A stretch of 64,000 nt of DNA from Ignavibacteriales bacterium (GTDB lineage Bacteria > Bacteroidota > Ignavibacteria > Ignavibacteriales > Ignavibacteriaceae): positions 3,265,448 to 3,329,447 of the forward strand of contig CP054182.1 of assembly GCA_015709675.1 (NCBI GenBank), in the 5' to 3' direction. A program made the translations under genes and the position numbers. The notes below the pieces were generated by a model. It was not told the DNA's origin. It ran no database searches and saw only the letters and a program-made list of their open reading frames with translations. The stretch's first letter is position 1. Every line of letters starts with the position of its first letter. Positions 9,688 to 18,672 of this stretch are shown in pieces.

Positions 9688-10834
9688 ACGATTCAACGGC
9701 TATAAACCCTGTTTTGGTGATCATAACTGCTGGGAAGACGGCTGCAAAGACCACATTCCGGTCGGTGCAAAAATCCTTATAATCAATCTTGATGCAATGG
9801 GAGATGTGGTAATGACCACTGCCCGGCTGCCGGGGCTGAAGCGCAAGTTCCCTGATTCAACCATCTACTGGATCACTCTGAAAATAGCAGCTCCCCTGCT
9901 TCAGAATAATCCTCTTATAGATAAAGTGCTTCCGTATGATTTTGAATCCCTTTCGATATTGCAGTCAATGGAGTTCGATTATGTGATGTGTTCGGATAAA
10001 TCGCAGAGATCATGCGCGATACTTAACCTTGTCCCCGGCAAACACAAACTCGGATTCGGGCTTGATCCGAACGGAAAAATTATTCCGCTGAATAAGGGGG
10101 CTGAGTATAACTTCCGGCTCGGTATGGATGATCATTTTAAGTTCCGGGAAAATACCCGGACAGGGCAGGATTATCTCGCCGAAACATTCGAAATTGATTT
10201 CGTTAACGATGAGTATATACTCAATCTCTCTGAACAGGAAATTGCATATTTCCATGAATACCGGCAGAAAGTAAAGATAAGTGAGGATGATTTTGTAATC
10301 GGATTCAACACCGGCTGTTCGGAACTTTTCCCGAACAAAAAAATGACCGTCGAACAGCATCAGAATCTTCTCTACTCGTTTCTGAAATATCCGGATGTTA
10401 AAATTGCCCTGTTTGGCGGGCCTGAGGATACGCAAAGAAATCTGCAAATAGCCGCTCCTTTCGGAGATAAAGTGATAAATACACCATCCACAGACGGGGT
10501 TAGGAAGGGTATCGTTTATGAAAACCTGGCTGATGTGGTGATTACTGGAGACTCCTTCGGGATGCATCTTGCAATCGGATTAAAAAAATTCGTCATTGCA
10601 TGGTTCGGTCTTAGCTGCTGGACTGAAATAGATTTATACGGCAGAGGCGTGAAACTTTTCCCCGAAGATCTTTTCTGTGCCCCTTGCTGGAAAAAAAGCT
10701 GTCCGTATAATCTGGAGTGCATTCAGATGATTGATCTTGACCGCATTGTAAACGAGACTATGAATTATTACAACAGCGGTGCCTGGAAGGAAGCAAAAAA
10801 CCTTAATCAGGCTTATCTGAAGAAGGACTCCTGA
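9662..10834 (+). CDS. Glycosyltransferase family 9, copy 3, with N-terminal Cys cluster
   Basis: Third GT9 enzyme. I start it at the ATG at 9662 (390 residues), which overlaps copy 2 by 26 nt; an in-frame TTG at 9599 would give 411 residues. Four Cys within the first 30 residues (C7, C17, C24, C29, in the GYKPCFGDHNC region) precede the usual LIINLDAMGDVVMTT start. The C-terminal half has TGDSFGMHLAIGLKK and a CAPCWKKSCP tail. The two Cys groups could form a metal site, which is an inference. The next gene, ispE, starts 2 nt after the stop. Confidence 0.85.
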   Translation: MPKEAQSCKRFNGYKPCFGDHNCWEDGCKDHIPVGAKILIINLDAMGDVVMTTARLPGLKRKFPDSTIYWITLKIAAPLLQNNPLIDKVLPYDFESLSILQSMEFDYVMCSDKSQRSCAILNLVPGKHKLGFGLDPNGKIIPLNKGAEYNFRLGMDDHFKFRENTRTGQDYLAETFEIDFVNDEYILNLSEQEIAYFHEYRQKVKISEDDFVIGFNTGCSELFPNKKMTVEQHQNLLYSFLKYPDVKIALFGGPEDTQRNLQIAAPFGDKVINTPSTDGVRKGIVYENLADVVITGDSFGMHLAIGLKKFVIAWFGLSCWTEIDLYGRGVKLFPEDLFCAPCWKKSCPYNLECIQMIDLDRIVNETMNYYNSGAWKEAKNLNQAYLKKDS

Positions 10835-10836
10835 GA

Positions 10837-11676
10837 GTGGATTCAATAAAACGCGAAGCTCATGCAAAAATTAATCTCGGGCTTAACATTGTAAAAAAGC
10901 GCGATGACGGTTTTCATGATATTGAAACACTCTTCATCCCCATAAAGCTGCATGATATACTGACCTTTACAAAGAGTGATACTGCAGAGTTCACCTCATC
11001 CGCGCCCCGGCTGACACCCTCACCGGAAGACAACCTCATTATGAAGGCAATGCGGCTGACTGAACGGATAACCAGAAAACCGCTTCCTGTGAAGATTCAT
11101 CTTGAAAAACTTATACCCACCGGAGCCGGTCTTGGCGGAGGAAGTTCTGATGCCGCAACAACTATTATGGCATTGAATGAACTTTTTCAGCTGAAGATTG
11201 AGAAAAAAGTAATGGAAAAAATGGCATTGGCACTGGGGAGTGATGTACCTTTTTTTCTTAAACCCTATCCCTCACTTGGGGAAGGACGCGGTGAAATTCT
11301 TACGGAGATTAAGTTATCACTTGCAGCATATTATCTGCTTCTGGTTAATCCTGGTATTCATGTTCCTACCGGATGGGCATATTCCAAGGTTACCCCGCGC
11401 CGGCCGGAAAAAAGTCTTACATCCCTTATATCGAAACAGCATATTCATCTGACGGAACTGACTCCATGGCTGAGTAATGACTTCGAACTTCCTGTATTTG
11501 AGAGTCATCCGGAAGTAAAAGAACTGAAGGATACGATGAAGAACTCAGGAGCTATATATACTCAGATGAGCGGCTCCGGATCTTCAGTATTCGGATTGTT
11601 TGAGTCAGCCGAGGCAGTTGACCAGTGTATTTTAGAAATTAATCCCATGTACTTTATTTACCATGAAAAACTTTAA
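10837..11676 (+). CDS. ispE: 4-diphosphocytidyl-2-C-methyl-D-erythritol kinase
   Basis: GHMP kinase of the non-mevalonate (MEP) isoprenoid pathway. The 279 residues start at a GTG. The ATP-binding motif PTGAGLGGGSSDAA (about 90-103) is intact, as are the N-terminal AKINLGL and the late SGSGSSVFGLF. Placement after glycosyltransferase genes fits a supply of isoprenoid lipid carrier for envelope glycans, though this is only context. The stop overlaps the amidase start by 14 nt. Confidence 0.94.
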   Translation: MDSIKREAHAKINLGLNIVKKRDDGFHDIETLFIPIKLHDILTFTKSDTAEFTSSAPRLTPSPEDNLIMKAMRLTERITRKPLPVKIHLEKLIPTGAGLGGGSSDAATTIMALNELFQLKIEKKVMEKMALALGSDVPFFLKPYPSLGEGRGEILTEIKLSLAAYYLLLVNPGIHVPTGWAYSKVTPRRPEKSLTSLISKQHIHLTELTPWLSNDFELPVFESHPEVKELKDTMKNSGAIYTQMSGSGSSVFGLFESAEAVDQCILEINPMYFIYHEKL

Positions 11677-12271
11677 GTATTTTCTTATACCGCTTTCTCT
11701 ATATATCCTCATCAGTGTAACCGGCTGTGCGGGAACTCCCGCTTCAGATGAACTGGAATTCATCAGCCGTGAGGGGTGGAATGCCCTGCCCCCTAAACCT
11801 TACGCCTCACACGTGCCGGAGAGGATTACCGTGCACCATGAGGGAACAAAGTTCGACAGCAGCAAAGGCAGCCCGGGTAACTTTCTGGCCCGGGTGCAGA
11901 AATGGGGCATGGGCCCTGACAGAAACTGGTCAGATATCCCCTACCACTATATTATTGATTATTCCGGAAAAGTTTACGAAGGGCGAAATGTTTTTACCGT
12001 GGGAGAAACCGGTACAGAATATGACCCCACAGGTCATCTGCTAATCTCCCTGATTGGAAATTTCGAGGTCGAGGAAACCAAAGAACCCCAGATCAGAACT
12101 CTGGTAAAAATGCTCGCCATGAACTGCGAAAAATTTAATATACCGGCAGATTCAATCAGAACGCACCGGGACTATGCAAAAACAAGCTGTCCCGGTAAAA
12201 ATGTCTATGCCCTGTTTGAAAACGGATATATACAGTCTGAGGTCAGGAAACTACTTTCTCAAGGGCAGTAA
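11663..12271 (+). CDS. N-acetylmuramoyl-L-alanine amidase (PGRP/amidase_2 type) lipoprotein
   Basis: Predicted zinc amidase that cuts the lactyl amide between MurNAc and the stem peptide, anchored as a lipoprotein (lipobox SVTGC, Cys22). The 202 residues have zinc ligands as expected for the family: the first His in TVHHEGT, and the late pair in THRDYAKTSCPGK (His and Cys). It overlaps ispE upstream and runs 29 nt into the convergent LD-carboxypeptidase gene. Peptidoglycan recycling or remodelling is the likely role. Confidence 0.9.
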   Translation: MKNFKYFLIPLSLYILISVTGCAGTPASDELEFISREGWNALPPKPYASHVPERITVHHEGTKFDSSKGSPGNFLARVQKWGMGPDRNWSDIPYHYIIDYSGKVYEGRNVFTVGETGTEYDPTGHLLISLIGNFEVEETKEPQIRTLVKMLAMNCEKFNIPADSIRTHRDYAKTSCPGKNVYALFENGYIQSEVRKLLSQGQ

Positions 12272-13178
12272 ACTTCTTTTTTGAGAAGTCAATCCGTACT
12301 TTGGCGCCCACGGGCAGAGTAATATTCTTTTTTATATGACCATGCGGGAAATTCCTTATTACTGGAATTTTCAGTTTGTAGATATACCGCTCAAATACCT
12401 CTTCAATTGAAAGCGTTGGTTTATCCGGTTCTTCTTCACAATCGGTAAACTGACCGAGGATTATGGCATTTAGCTTTTTCAGTTCTCCCATTAGTTCAAA
12501 CTGATTAAGCATCCGGTCAATCCGGTAGGGCTTTTCACCAACATCCTCAATAAAGAGGATTTTCTCCCTGAAATCGGGCAGGTATTTAGAACCTGCCAGG
12601 GCAGTTAACAGTGCAAGATTACCCCCGATCAGCCGTCCTTCAGCGGTGCCTTTTCCAATAAATTCCGCTTCATGGGCAGGAAATTCACCCAGAATATCCA
12701 GATTTTTTTCACCTGAAGTTATTGCCCTGAAAAATGATGCTTCTGTGACCGGGTCAACTTCTGAATGGAAATCAACCGCAGGCATTGGTCCGGCAAAAGT
12801 AATGAACTTTGATTGTGTGTAAAACGCCATCTGGAGTGAGGTTATATCGCTGTAACCGGAAAAGATTCGTGCCTGACCGGATATTTTCTCGTAGGGTAGT
12901 TTCTTAAGGAGCCGGGGAGCGCCATACCCTCCCCTCAGGCAAAACACAGCTTTTACCTGCTTATTGCTGAATGCCTGCCTGATATCATCAATCCGCTCCG
13001 TATCATTTCCGGCCAGATATCCGCTCTCTTTCCCCACATTTTTACCAACGAGCACCTGATAGCCCTTTTTCTCAAAATACGATACGGCTCTGGGAATTCT
13101 CTCCATATCAAACGGTTTTGAGGATGGAGATATAAAGGTAATCAGATCCCCTTCTTTCAGTGCTGCTGGCTTTTTCAT
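12243..13178 (-). CDS. LD-carboxypeptidase (peptidase S66)
   Basis: Serine peptidase of the LdcA/MccF family. LdcA trims the L,D-bond of the murein tetrapeptide in peptidoglycan recycling; MccF members cleave microcin C-type toxins. The 311 residues include the nucleophile region FSGYSDIT, the Glu motif FIEDVGEKPYRIDRM and the catalytic His in FPHGHIKKN, so all three catalytic positions appear present. There is no signal peptide. Its convergent overlap with a murein amidase favours murein recycling over toxin immunity, but sequence reading alone does not settle it. Confidence 0.9.
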   Translation of the reverse strand: MKKPAALKEGDLITFISPSSKPFDMERIPRAVSYFEKKGYQVLVGKNVGKESGYLAGNDTERIDDIRQAFSNKQVKAVFCLRGGYGAPRLLKKLPYEKISGQARIFSGYSDITSLQMAFYTQSKFITFAGPMPAVDFHSEVDPVTEASFFRAITSGEKNLDILGEFPAHEAEFIGKGTAEGRLIGGNLALLTALAGSKYLPDFREKILFIEDVGEKPYRIDRMLNQFELMGELKKLNAIILGQFTDCEEEPDKPTLSIEEVFERYIYKLKIPVIRNFPHGHIKKNITLPVGAKVRIDFSKKKFTALEKVVS

Positions 13179-13308
13179 ATATGGCTCAAAAAGTTAATAA
13201 ACGGATAATACTAAATTAACAATAAGGTAATATCCGGAGAGTAGATTTCGTAATGAAAATTGGTTTTTTCAGGAGTATTACTATCAATTGAGGAATGAGG
13301 AAAAAAGT

Positions 13309-13521
13309 ATGTTCACAAATCATATGCTGGCTGCTGCCGTTATTGTGGCAGAGATATTCAGTTTTGTCAGAGGAGAATATTTATTCTGTCTGATTTTAGC
13401 ATTCGTGTTCGTCCTATACGGAATGATCCGCACGCTCATACATTCTGATATACCGGAGCTAAATCAGGAAATTTCGCTAATAACAAACCCGGCGGAAAAT
13501 AGCCGCGCCGGAGTATTATAG
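13309..13521 (+). CDS. Small membrane protein of unknown function
   Basis: I do not recognise this gene. It encodes about 70 residues from the ATG at 13309, preceded by GAGG at a suitable distance; an upstream in-frame TTG at 13288 would add seven residues. Two hydrophobic segments (about 5-20 and 22-43) suggest a small inner-membrane hairpin with a short polar tail. It stands alone ahead of the acyltransferase gene. Confidence 0.5.
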   Translation: MFTNHMLAAAVIVAEIFSFVRGEYLFCLILAFVFVLYGMIRTLIHSDIPELNQEISLITNPAENSRAGVL

Positions 13522-13587
13522 CGATTTCTTTCTGAAAATGCGGCCGGATAGAACCGGATACTTCTCAATTCATCAAAGCAAAATGCA

Positions 13588-15327
13588 ATGCATCAGTTAC
13601 ATATTGAGTCACTTATTTTATCAAAGTATCCCGGCTTTCCCGGCAGACTTCTGCGGCCGCTAAAATCATTTATATTTCTTCTTACCAGGAAAATCCTTAA
13701 AGTTAAAGATATTAATTCATTTCTCACTCATGCTAAGGGTAAATCAGGCATTGATTTCATTGACGAAATTTTTGAATACCTTGATTTTTCATATATCCTG
13801 AGCGCAAAAGACAGGGACAAAATAAAAAGCGAAGGGCGTGTTGTTATTATTTCTAACCATCCGCTCGGCGGGCTGGATGGTCTAGCACTTGTGAAACTTA
13901 TCAGTGAAATCAGGCCTGATGTAAAGATTGTAGTGAATGACTTCCTGCTGAATATTGAGGAACTGAAACAATTCTTCCTGCCGTATGATCTCACGACTCC
14001 CAAAGCGCAGAGCCGGAATGTCAGAGCTATCATTGATTATCTGAATCATGACCATGCAGTTATAATCTTCCCTGCCGGTGTGGTCTCACGCTTCGGACTG
14101 AAGGGCATCCATGATGGCAAATGGAATAAGGGTTTTCTCTTTTTCGCGAAAGCAACCAACTCCCCCATTCTGCCGCTTTATATTGAGGGAAGAAATACCG
14201 TTCTATTTTATCTGGTCGGGCTTTTCAGCAGTCTGCTTTCGATGCTTATGCTGCCAAGGGAATTATTTAAGAAAAAGCGGTCATCAATCAAAATTACCAT
14301 CGGTAACCCGATACCTCCTGCATCATTTTCCAATTCGATAAAAGATGACAAGACAACATTAAAACTCCTCCGAAAGCATCTATTCCGTATCGCAAAAAAT
14401 AAACCGGGCATTTTTAAAACAGAAAAAAACATCATCCACCCGGTTGGCAAAAAAGAGCTGAAAAAGCAGATACTTCAGGCTGATGTGCTTGGTGAAACAT
14501 CTGATGGCAAACTGATTGTGCTCCTTGACTCTGAAAGAGCTCCCGATGTTATGCGCGAAATCGGACGGCTCCGGGAACTCACCTTCAGAAAAGTGGGAGA
14601 AGGGACCGGCAAGAGAATTGATCTTGATTACTTTGATAAAATCTACCGGCAGATTGTACTGTGGGATGATAGCGAGCTTGAAATTGCAGGAGCATACCGT
14701 ATTGGCGAATGCAGCAGAATATACCCTGATCACAAGCTTTACGGTATATATTCAGCTTCACTTTTTACCTTTTCAGAAGAATTAACCGGCAAACTTCATG
14801 CTTCACTTGAGCTGGGCAGGAGTTTTGTTAATGCAAAATACTGGAACTCCCATGCTCTTGATTATCTATGGCAGGGTATAGGAAGCTATCTTGCAGTCAA
14901 TCCGCAGATAAAATATCTTTTCGGACCGGTAAGTATCAGCAATGCATATCCTCAGGCGGCGAAGGAACTTCTGGTATTTTTTTTCAGGAAGTACTTCTCA
15001 CCGGCTGACTCATCTGTGCTTGCCAAAAATCCGTTCTTCATCTCACCTGCGAAAGAGAAGGAACTTTCGGAGCTTTTCTCAACCGGTTATTACCGGGCAG
15101 ATTTTCTTACTCTGAAAAATCAGCTGAAAATACTCGGCTTTTCCGTTCCAGTTCTCTTAAAACAATATACAGAGTTATGTGAGCCCGGCGGGGTTACGAT
15201 TTATGATTTCAATATAGACCCCGATTTTGAGAACTGCATAGACGGTCTCATACTGGTTGAAGTTGAAAAGCTAAAAGAGCAGAAACGCGCGCGCTACATC
15301 AAATCCAGTTACACAAAAGCAGTTTAA
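13588..15327 (+). CDS. Two-domain acyltransferase: PlsC-like domain plus hemolysin/OlsB-like GNAT domain (OlsF-like)
   Basis: The 579 residues join two acyltransferase folds. Residues about 60-265 are lysophospholipid-acyltransferase-like with SNHPLGGLDG (H91, D97: an HX5D spacing instead of the classical HX4D). Residues about 300-560 resemble the hemolysin-like/OlsB GNAT fold (RELTFRKVGEG, ELEIAGAYRIG, YLWQGIGSYL). This order is that of OlsF, which makes ornithine lipid in one protein: the GNAT domain N-acylates ornithine and the PlsC-like domain O-acylates the product. An aminolipid synthase acting at the inner membrane is the best guess. It is followed 5 nt later by a metallophosphoesterase gene. 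Confidence 0.82.
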   Translation: MHQLHIESLILSKYPGFPGRLLRPLKSFIFLLTRKILKVKDINSFLTHAKGKSGIDFIDEIFEYLDFSYILSAKDRDKIKSEGRVVIISNHPLGGLDGLALVKLISEIRPDVKIVVNDFLLNIEELKQFFLPYDLTTPKAQSRNVRAIIDYLNHDHAVIIFPAGVVSRFGLKGIHDGKWNKGFLFFAKATNSPILPLYIEGRNTVLFYLVGLFSSLLSMLMLPRELFKKKRSSIKITIGNPIPPASFSNSIKDDKTTLKLLRKHLFRIAKNKPGIFKTEKNIIHPVGKKELKKQILQADVLGETSDGKLIVLLDSERAPDVMREIGRLRELTFRKVGEGTGKRIDLDYFDKIYRQIVLWDDSELEIAGAYRIGECSRIYPDHKLYGIYSASLFTFSEELTGKLHASLELGRSFVNAKYWNSHALDYLWQGIGSYLAVNPQIKYLFGPVSISNAYPQAAKELLVFFFRKYFSPADSSVLAKNPFFISPAKEKELSELFSTGYYRADFLTLKNQLKILGFSVPVLLKQYTELCEPGGVTIYDFNIDPDFENCIDGLILVEVEKLKEQKRARYIKSSYTKAV

Positions 15328-15332
15328 ATTGT

Positions 15333-16268
15333 ATGAGAATAGCACATATATCAGACCTTCATCTCAGCCATGCATTTGATAAAAAGCTTACCGGAAGAGT
15401 TTACAAATTTCTGAAACATGTATCTCAGCGTGCTGATCACCTTGTCATCACCGGTGACATCTCAGACAATGCTGAAGAAGAAGATTTTATTCTTTTCAGG
15501 GAAATGCTCAGCCGGCTCGGGCTGATGGATGGCAATAAAACAAGCGTGGTTATAGGCAATCACGATATTTTCGGCGGAGTTATTAAAGCTGAGGATATTC
15601 TCAATTTCCCGCAAAGATGCCGCGAGACAGATTATCAGCAGAAAGTGGGGCTTTTTCATTCTTATCTGGGTGAACTTCAGACTAATTGCGTTTATCAGGG
15701 GACCAGAAATGGCTACCCCTATGCCAAACTTATTGAGGACAGCCTCGTTATAGGAGTTAATTCCATAGCTGAGTATTCCTCCCTGAGAAATCCGTTTGCT
15801 TCAAACGGAGAAATTTCAGACGAGCAGCTGATAGAAATTCAGACTATATTCAATGAATATTCAAAGTACTGCAAGACGAAGATAATTCTCGTTCATCACC
15901 ATTTTAACAAAATGCGTTATATGACCGGCAGCTTTACTGAAAGAATCTGGATGAATATTGAAAAACAGACCATGAAGCTGAGGAAAAAGAAAAAGATTCT
16001 GGAATTCTTTAAGCAGAATGGAGTAAACCTGATATTGCACGGTCATTTTCATCAGATGCACGCTTACACGAGAAAGTCCATTGAAATAGCAAATGCCGGG
16101 GCAAGCATCCGGAATGCCGGGGGACAATTTCAGTATAACCTGATTGGTGCAGAAAACGGTTCGGTATCAATCAGCCATAAAACCAAACTGATCGAAATTA
16201 AAAAACCACAACTTCTTCATATAATTGCACCCGCGGAAAATCTGCCAGGCAAGATTGCAATTGCCTGA
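15333..16268 (+). CDS. Calcineurin-like metallophosphoesterase
   Basis: Cytoplasmic phosphoesterase of unknown substrate. The 311 residues carry all five metal motifs in order: ISDLHLSH, TGDISDNAE, GNHDIF, VHHHF and HGHFH. The start is 5 nt after the OlsF-like gene stop, so the two are probably co-transcribed and a lipid-linked substrate is possible. It is the last gene before the repeat array at 16.4 kb. Confidence 0.9.
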   Translation: MRIAHISDLHLSHAFDKKLTGRVYKFLKHVSQRADHLVITGDISDNAEEEDFILFREMLSRLGLMDGNKTSVVIGNHDIFGGVIKAEDILNFPQRCRETDYQQKVGLFHSYLGELQTNCVYQGTRNGYPYAKLIEDSLVIGVNSIAEYSSLRNPFASNGEISDEQLIEIQTIFNEYSKYCKTKIILVHHHFNKMRYMTGSFTERIWMNIEKQTMKLRKKKKILEFFKQNGVNLILHGHFHQMHAYTRKSIEIANAGASIRNAGGQFQYNLIGAENGSVSISHKTKLIEIKKPQLLHIIAPAENLPGKIAIA

Positions 16269-16370
16269 TAATCTGTAAATCCTATGGCATTAGAGCGGCA
16301 CATCGTGTGTCTGCCTTTTTCTCCTGCTTTGCACCTCCCTATTCCTCTCTGAGACGCCGAATTTTTCGTA

Positions 16371-16878
16371 AAGACGTTGCAATCGCCGCCGTGTATATGT
16401 ATCAGTTGCGGAATTTTCACGGCGATTGCAGCGTCTCAAACCCGTCAAAGGGGACCAGAACAAACGCACATTTTCATTCTCATTTCATGTTCTTCTCCGG
16501 GATCCGTCACATATTCCTCCCTGAGACACCGCAAATGCAAAACATTGTCATGAATAAAACATCCGGTTAGCATTTGCGACGTCTCTACAGAAAATCATGC
16601 ATCCGACCGTAAAGACGATGCAATCGCTGAACGCTATCCATATGTATTATGAGACTTATGCGATTGCGTCGTCTCGTCTGCGTGTCCCTTGTGATGGCGA
16701 CTATGCGGTTTTCTCCTTCGTCCCTAAGACGACGCAAATGCAATAATCCCTGCAAGGTAGGACATCCGGTTGGCATTTGCATCGTCTTTACAAAAAATCA
16801 TGCATCTGACCGTAAAGACGATGCAATCGCTAAACGAAACCCCTATATATTGTAAGACTTATGCGATTGCGTCGTCTT
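16371..16878. repeat. Alternating inverted-repeat array, locus 1 (B-A-B-A-B)
   Basis: Five imperfect inverted repeats of 63-67 bp lie in strict alternation: B at 16371-16437, A at 16523-16585, B at 16612-16675, A at 16726-16788, B at 16815-16878. A arms follow AGACGnnGCAAATGC...GCATTTGCnnCGTCT; B arms follow AGACGnnGCAATCGC...GCGATTGCnnCGTCT. A-to-B linkers are 26 nt both times. In the last three units the outermost pair is A/T instead of the G/C seen at the other loci, and both sides changed together. A truncated A start lies at 16351-16360. No protein gene is supported in 16269-17033. Confidence 0.85.
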
Positions 16879-16960
16879 GTCTGCGTGTCCCTTGTGACGG
16901 CGACTATGTGGTTTCATCTTCATCCTGAAATACCGTATATGTATCAGTTCCCCTGCTTTA

Positions 16961-16993
16961 AAATAAAAAAAGGACGCGGCTGATGCCGCGTCC
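16961..16993 (-). terminator. Rho-independent terminator
   Basis: A 9-bp GC-rich stem (GGACGCGGC / GCCGCGTCC) has a 4-nt loop, with a T-rich tract on the minus strand. It ends the minus-strand operon made of the TonB receptor and the T9SS secreted protein. Confidence 0.85.
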
Positions 16994-17033
16994 CTTGTCG
17001 AAGGAGAGGAGTATGAGGAGAAACTCTTCCTTA

Positions 17034-18650
17034 TTATTTAATAAGCGTCATTTTCTTAGTGATGATCTGATTGTTCGCGATCAGACTATAGAAATAGATT
17101 CCGCTTGAAAGCTGTGAACCGTTAAAGGTTACTGAGTGCTGACCTGCTGAGAAATCAGTATTTGCAAGTACAGCTACTTCCTGACCAAGAGCGTTATATA
17201 CTTTCAGTACTACTTCTGAAGCTTCAGGCAGTGAGAAAGAAATAACGGTTGAAGGGTTGAACGGATTAGGATAGTTCTGGCTGAGTGCATAGTCAGTAAC
17301 CGTGCTGCCTGAAACGAGATCCTTATCCTTTACATCGGTAAGGATATATCCTGCACCTGAGAGCCAGTTAGCCCATCCCTGAGTCCAGTCAGTGATACCA
17401 AATGCTCCAACGTGGAGTCCGCCATTTGGATCAAAGAATCCGTCTGCAGGCGGTGTAATTGCTCCGGTCAGTGCAGGTGAACCTGCCTTAGGCATGAAGT
17501 TCGGCGCATTCAGGTTGAACGGATCAGTGATCCCTGCTCCTGAGTTTGAAGTAAAGATTCTGCCTGAGTTGGTTGTGGTAAACCATGCTACCGGATCCCA
17601 TGAAAGATTCGGTGAACCGGTTGTGTCAATTGCCTTGGATGTTGCTCCGGCAATGATGCTGTTCTTTATATAATTGGTTCCGTTGATAGCACCGTTGATG
17701 GTTCCGCTTCTGTCAAGCAGTACGCCGGTTGGCCAGCCCATGATAAGCGCATTGCTGATCTTGTTCTGTGAATTTCTTCTCAGATGCATACCTCTTCTGT
17801 AAAGGCTGTTTACCGTGGTGGTATCAGTTACTTTAGGACCTACCATGGTTACATTGAACCAGGTTGGTGCAGTAAGAGGGGTGTTGCCTGAACCTGAACC
17901 GTCGTTGTCTGATTCAAAGCCGTTTGACTGTGACTGATCTGCAATAAGAGGATCTCTTACTGCAAGCAGATACTGAAGCTTTCCTGAGAATCCGAAATCG
18001 GTATCAAAGTCATCATCCCATCCGCGGTATGCAATAAGATATTTTCCGTTTACATTTCCGCCAAACCATTCGAATGAATCGTCTCCTGAGTAGCTTACCT
18101 GTATATGTTCAACTACTGTTCCTGATCCAACTCCTCCGAAAGTAATACCATTGATTTCGTTGTTCGGTGAGAATGCAATACCGGGGTATTCAATTCTTAC
18201 ATAACGCAGGCTTCCGCTGTTATCGTTCGGATCACTTCCGCCGTAGCTGTCGCCCGGGCCTTCAATAGATGCAGTACCGCCCGGTACGTTAATCGGTGCA
18301 TTGCCAAGAAGGATGATTCCGCCCCAGTCGCCGTAGGTTGGCTGACGGGTGGATCCCTGCTTTGCGAATTCTGAGGTGAATACAATCGGCTGGGTTGCTG
18401 TACCGTTGGCAATCAGCTTTCCGCCTGGTTTTACGATAAGTGAACCCTGGGTTGAGTTCTCACCAAAGATAACCGTGCCCGGCTGTATGGTAAGTGTGGC
18501 ACCTGACTGAACGCGTACAAACCCGCGAAGCAGATAGGTCTTATTAGAAGTCAGAGTAATATTGGTTGTTATATCACCCTGCAATACCTCCTGAGCCGAA
18601 CCGGTTACAGTTAGGATCATTAAGATAATGAGCAAGAAAGATTTCTTCAT
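17034..18650 (-). CDS. Secreted protein with type IX secretion sorting domain
   Basis: Signal peptide (residues 1-19, ending at GSAQ), then about 430 residues of repetitive, Gly/Asn/Thr-rich sequence that looks like a parallel beta-helix (phrases such as SGATLTIQPGTVIFG and GSLIVKPGGKLIANG), then a type IX tail (from about 455, with QNYPNPFNPSTVISF and a final KMTLIK). It should be exported by the Sec pathway and moved to the cell surface by T9SS. It starts 22 nt after the TonB-receptor gene and so shares the Pho-box-like promoter at 21.5 kb. A surface partner for nutrient capture is plausible; the ligand is unknown. Confidence 0.85.
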   Translation of the reverse strand: MKKSFLLIILMILTVTGSAQEVLQGDITTNITLTSNKTYLLRGFVRVQSGATLTIQPGTVIFGENSTQGSLIVKPGGKLIANGTATQPIVFTSEFAKQGSTRQPTYGDWGGIILLGNAPINVPGGTASIEGPGDSYGGSDPNDNSGSLRYVRIEYPGIAFSPNNEINGITFGGVGSGTVVEHIQVSYSGDDSFEWFGGNVNGKYLIAYRGWDDDFDTDFGFSGKLQYLLAVRDPLIADQSQSNGFESDNDGSGSGNTPLTAPTWFNVTMVGPKVTDTTTVNSLYRRGMHLRRNSQNKISNALIMGWPTGVLLDRSGTINGAINGTNYIKNSIIAGATSKAIDTTGSPNLSWDPVAWFTTTNSGRIFTSNSGAGITDPFNLNAPNFMPKAGSPALTGAITPPADGFFDPNGGLHVGAFGITDWTQGWANWLSGAGYILTDVKDKDLVSGSTVTDYALSQNYPNPFNPSTVISFSLPEASEVVLKVYNALGQEVAVLANTDFSAGQHSVTFNGSQLSSGIYFYSLIANNQIITKKMTLIK

Positions 18651-18672
18651 TCGATCTCCGTTTTTTGTTTTA

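Noticed and set aside
9157-9696. 179-codon minus-strand frame
   Set aside because: It lies antisense to two well-supported glycosyltransferase genes.
10010-10567. 185-codon minus-strand frame
   Set aside because: Antisense to the third GT9 gene, which has clear family motifs.
16307-16855. Short plus- and minus-strand open frames in the 16.3-16.9 kb gap
   Set aside because: They read through the inverted repeats; similar frames appear at the other arrays only because the DNA is repeated.
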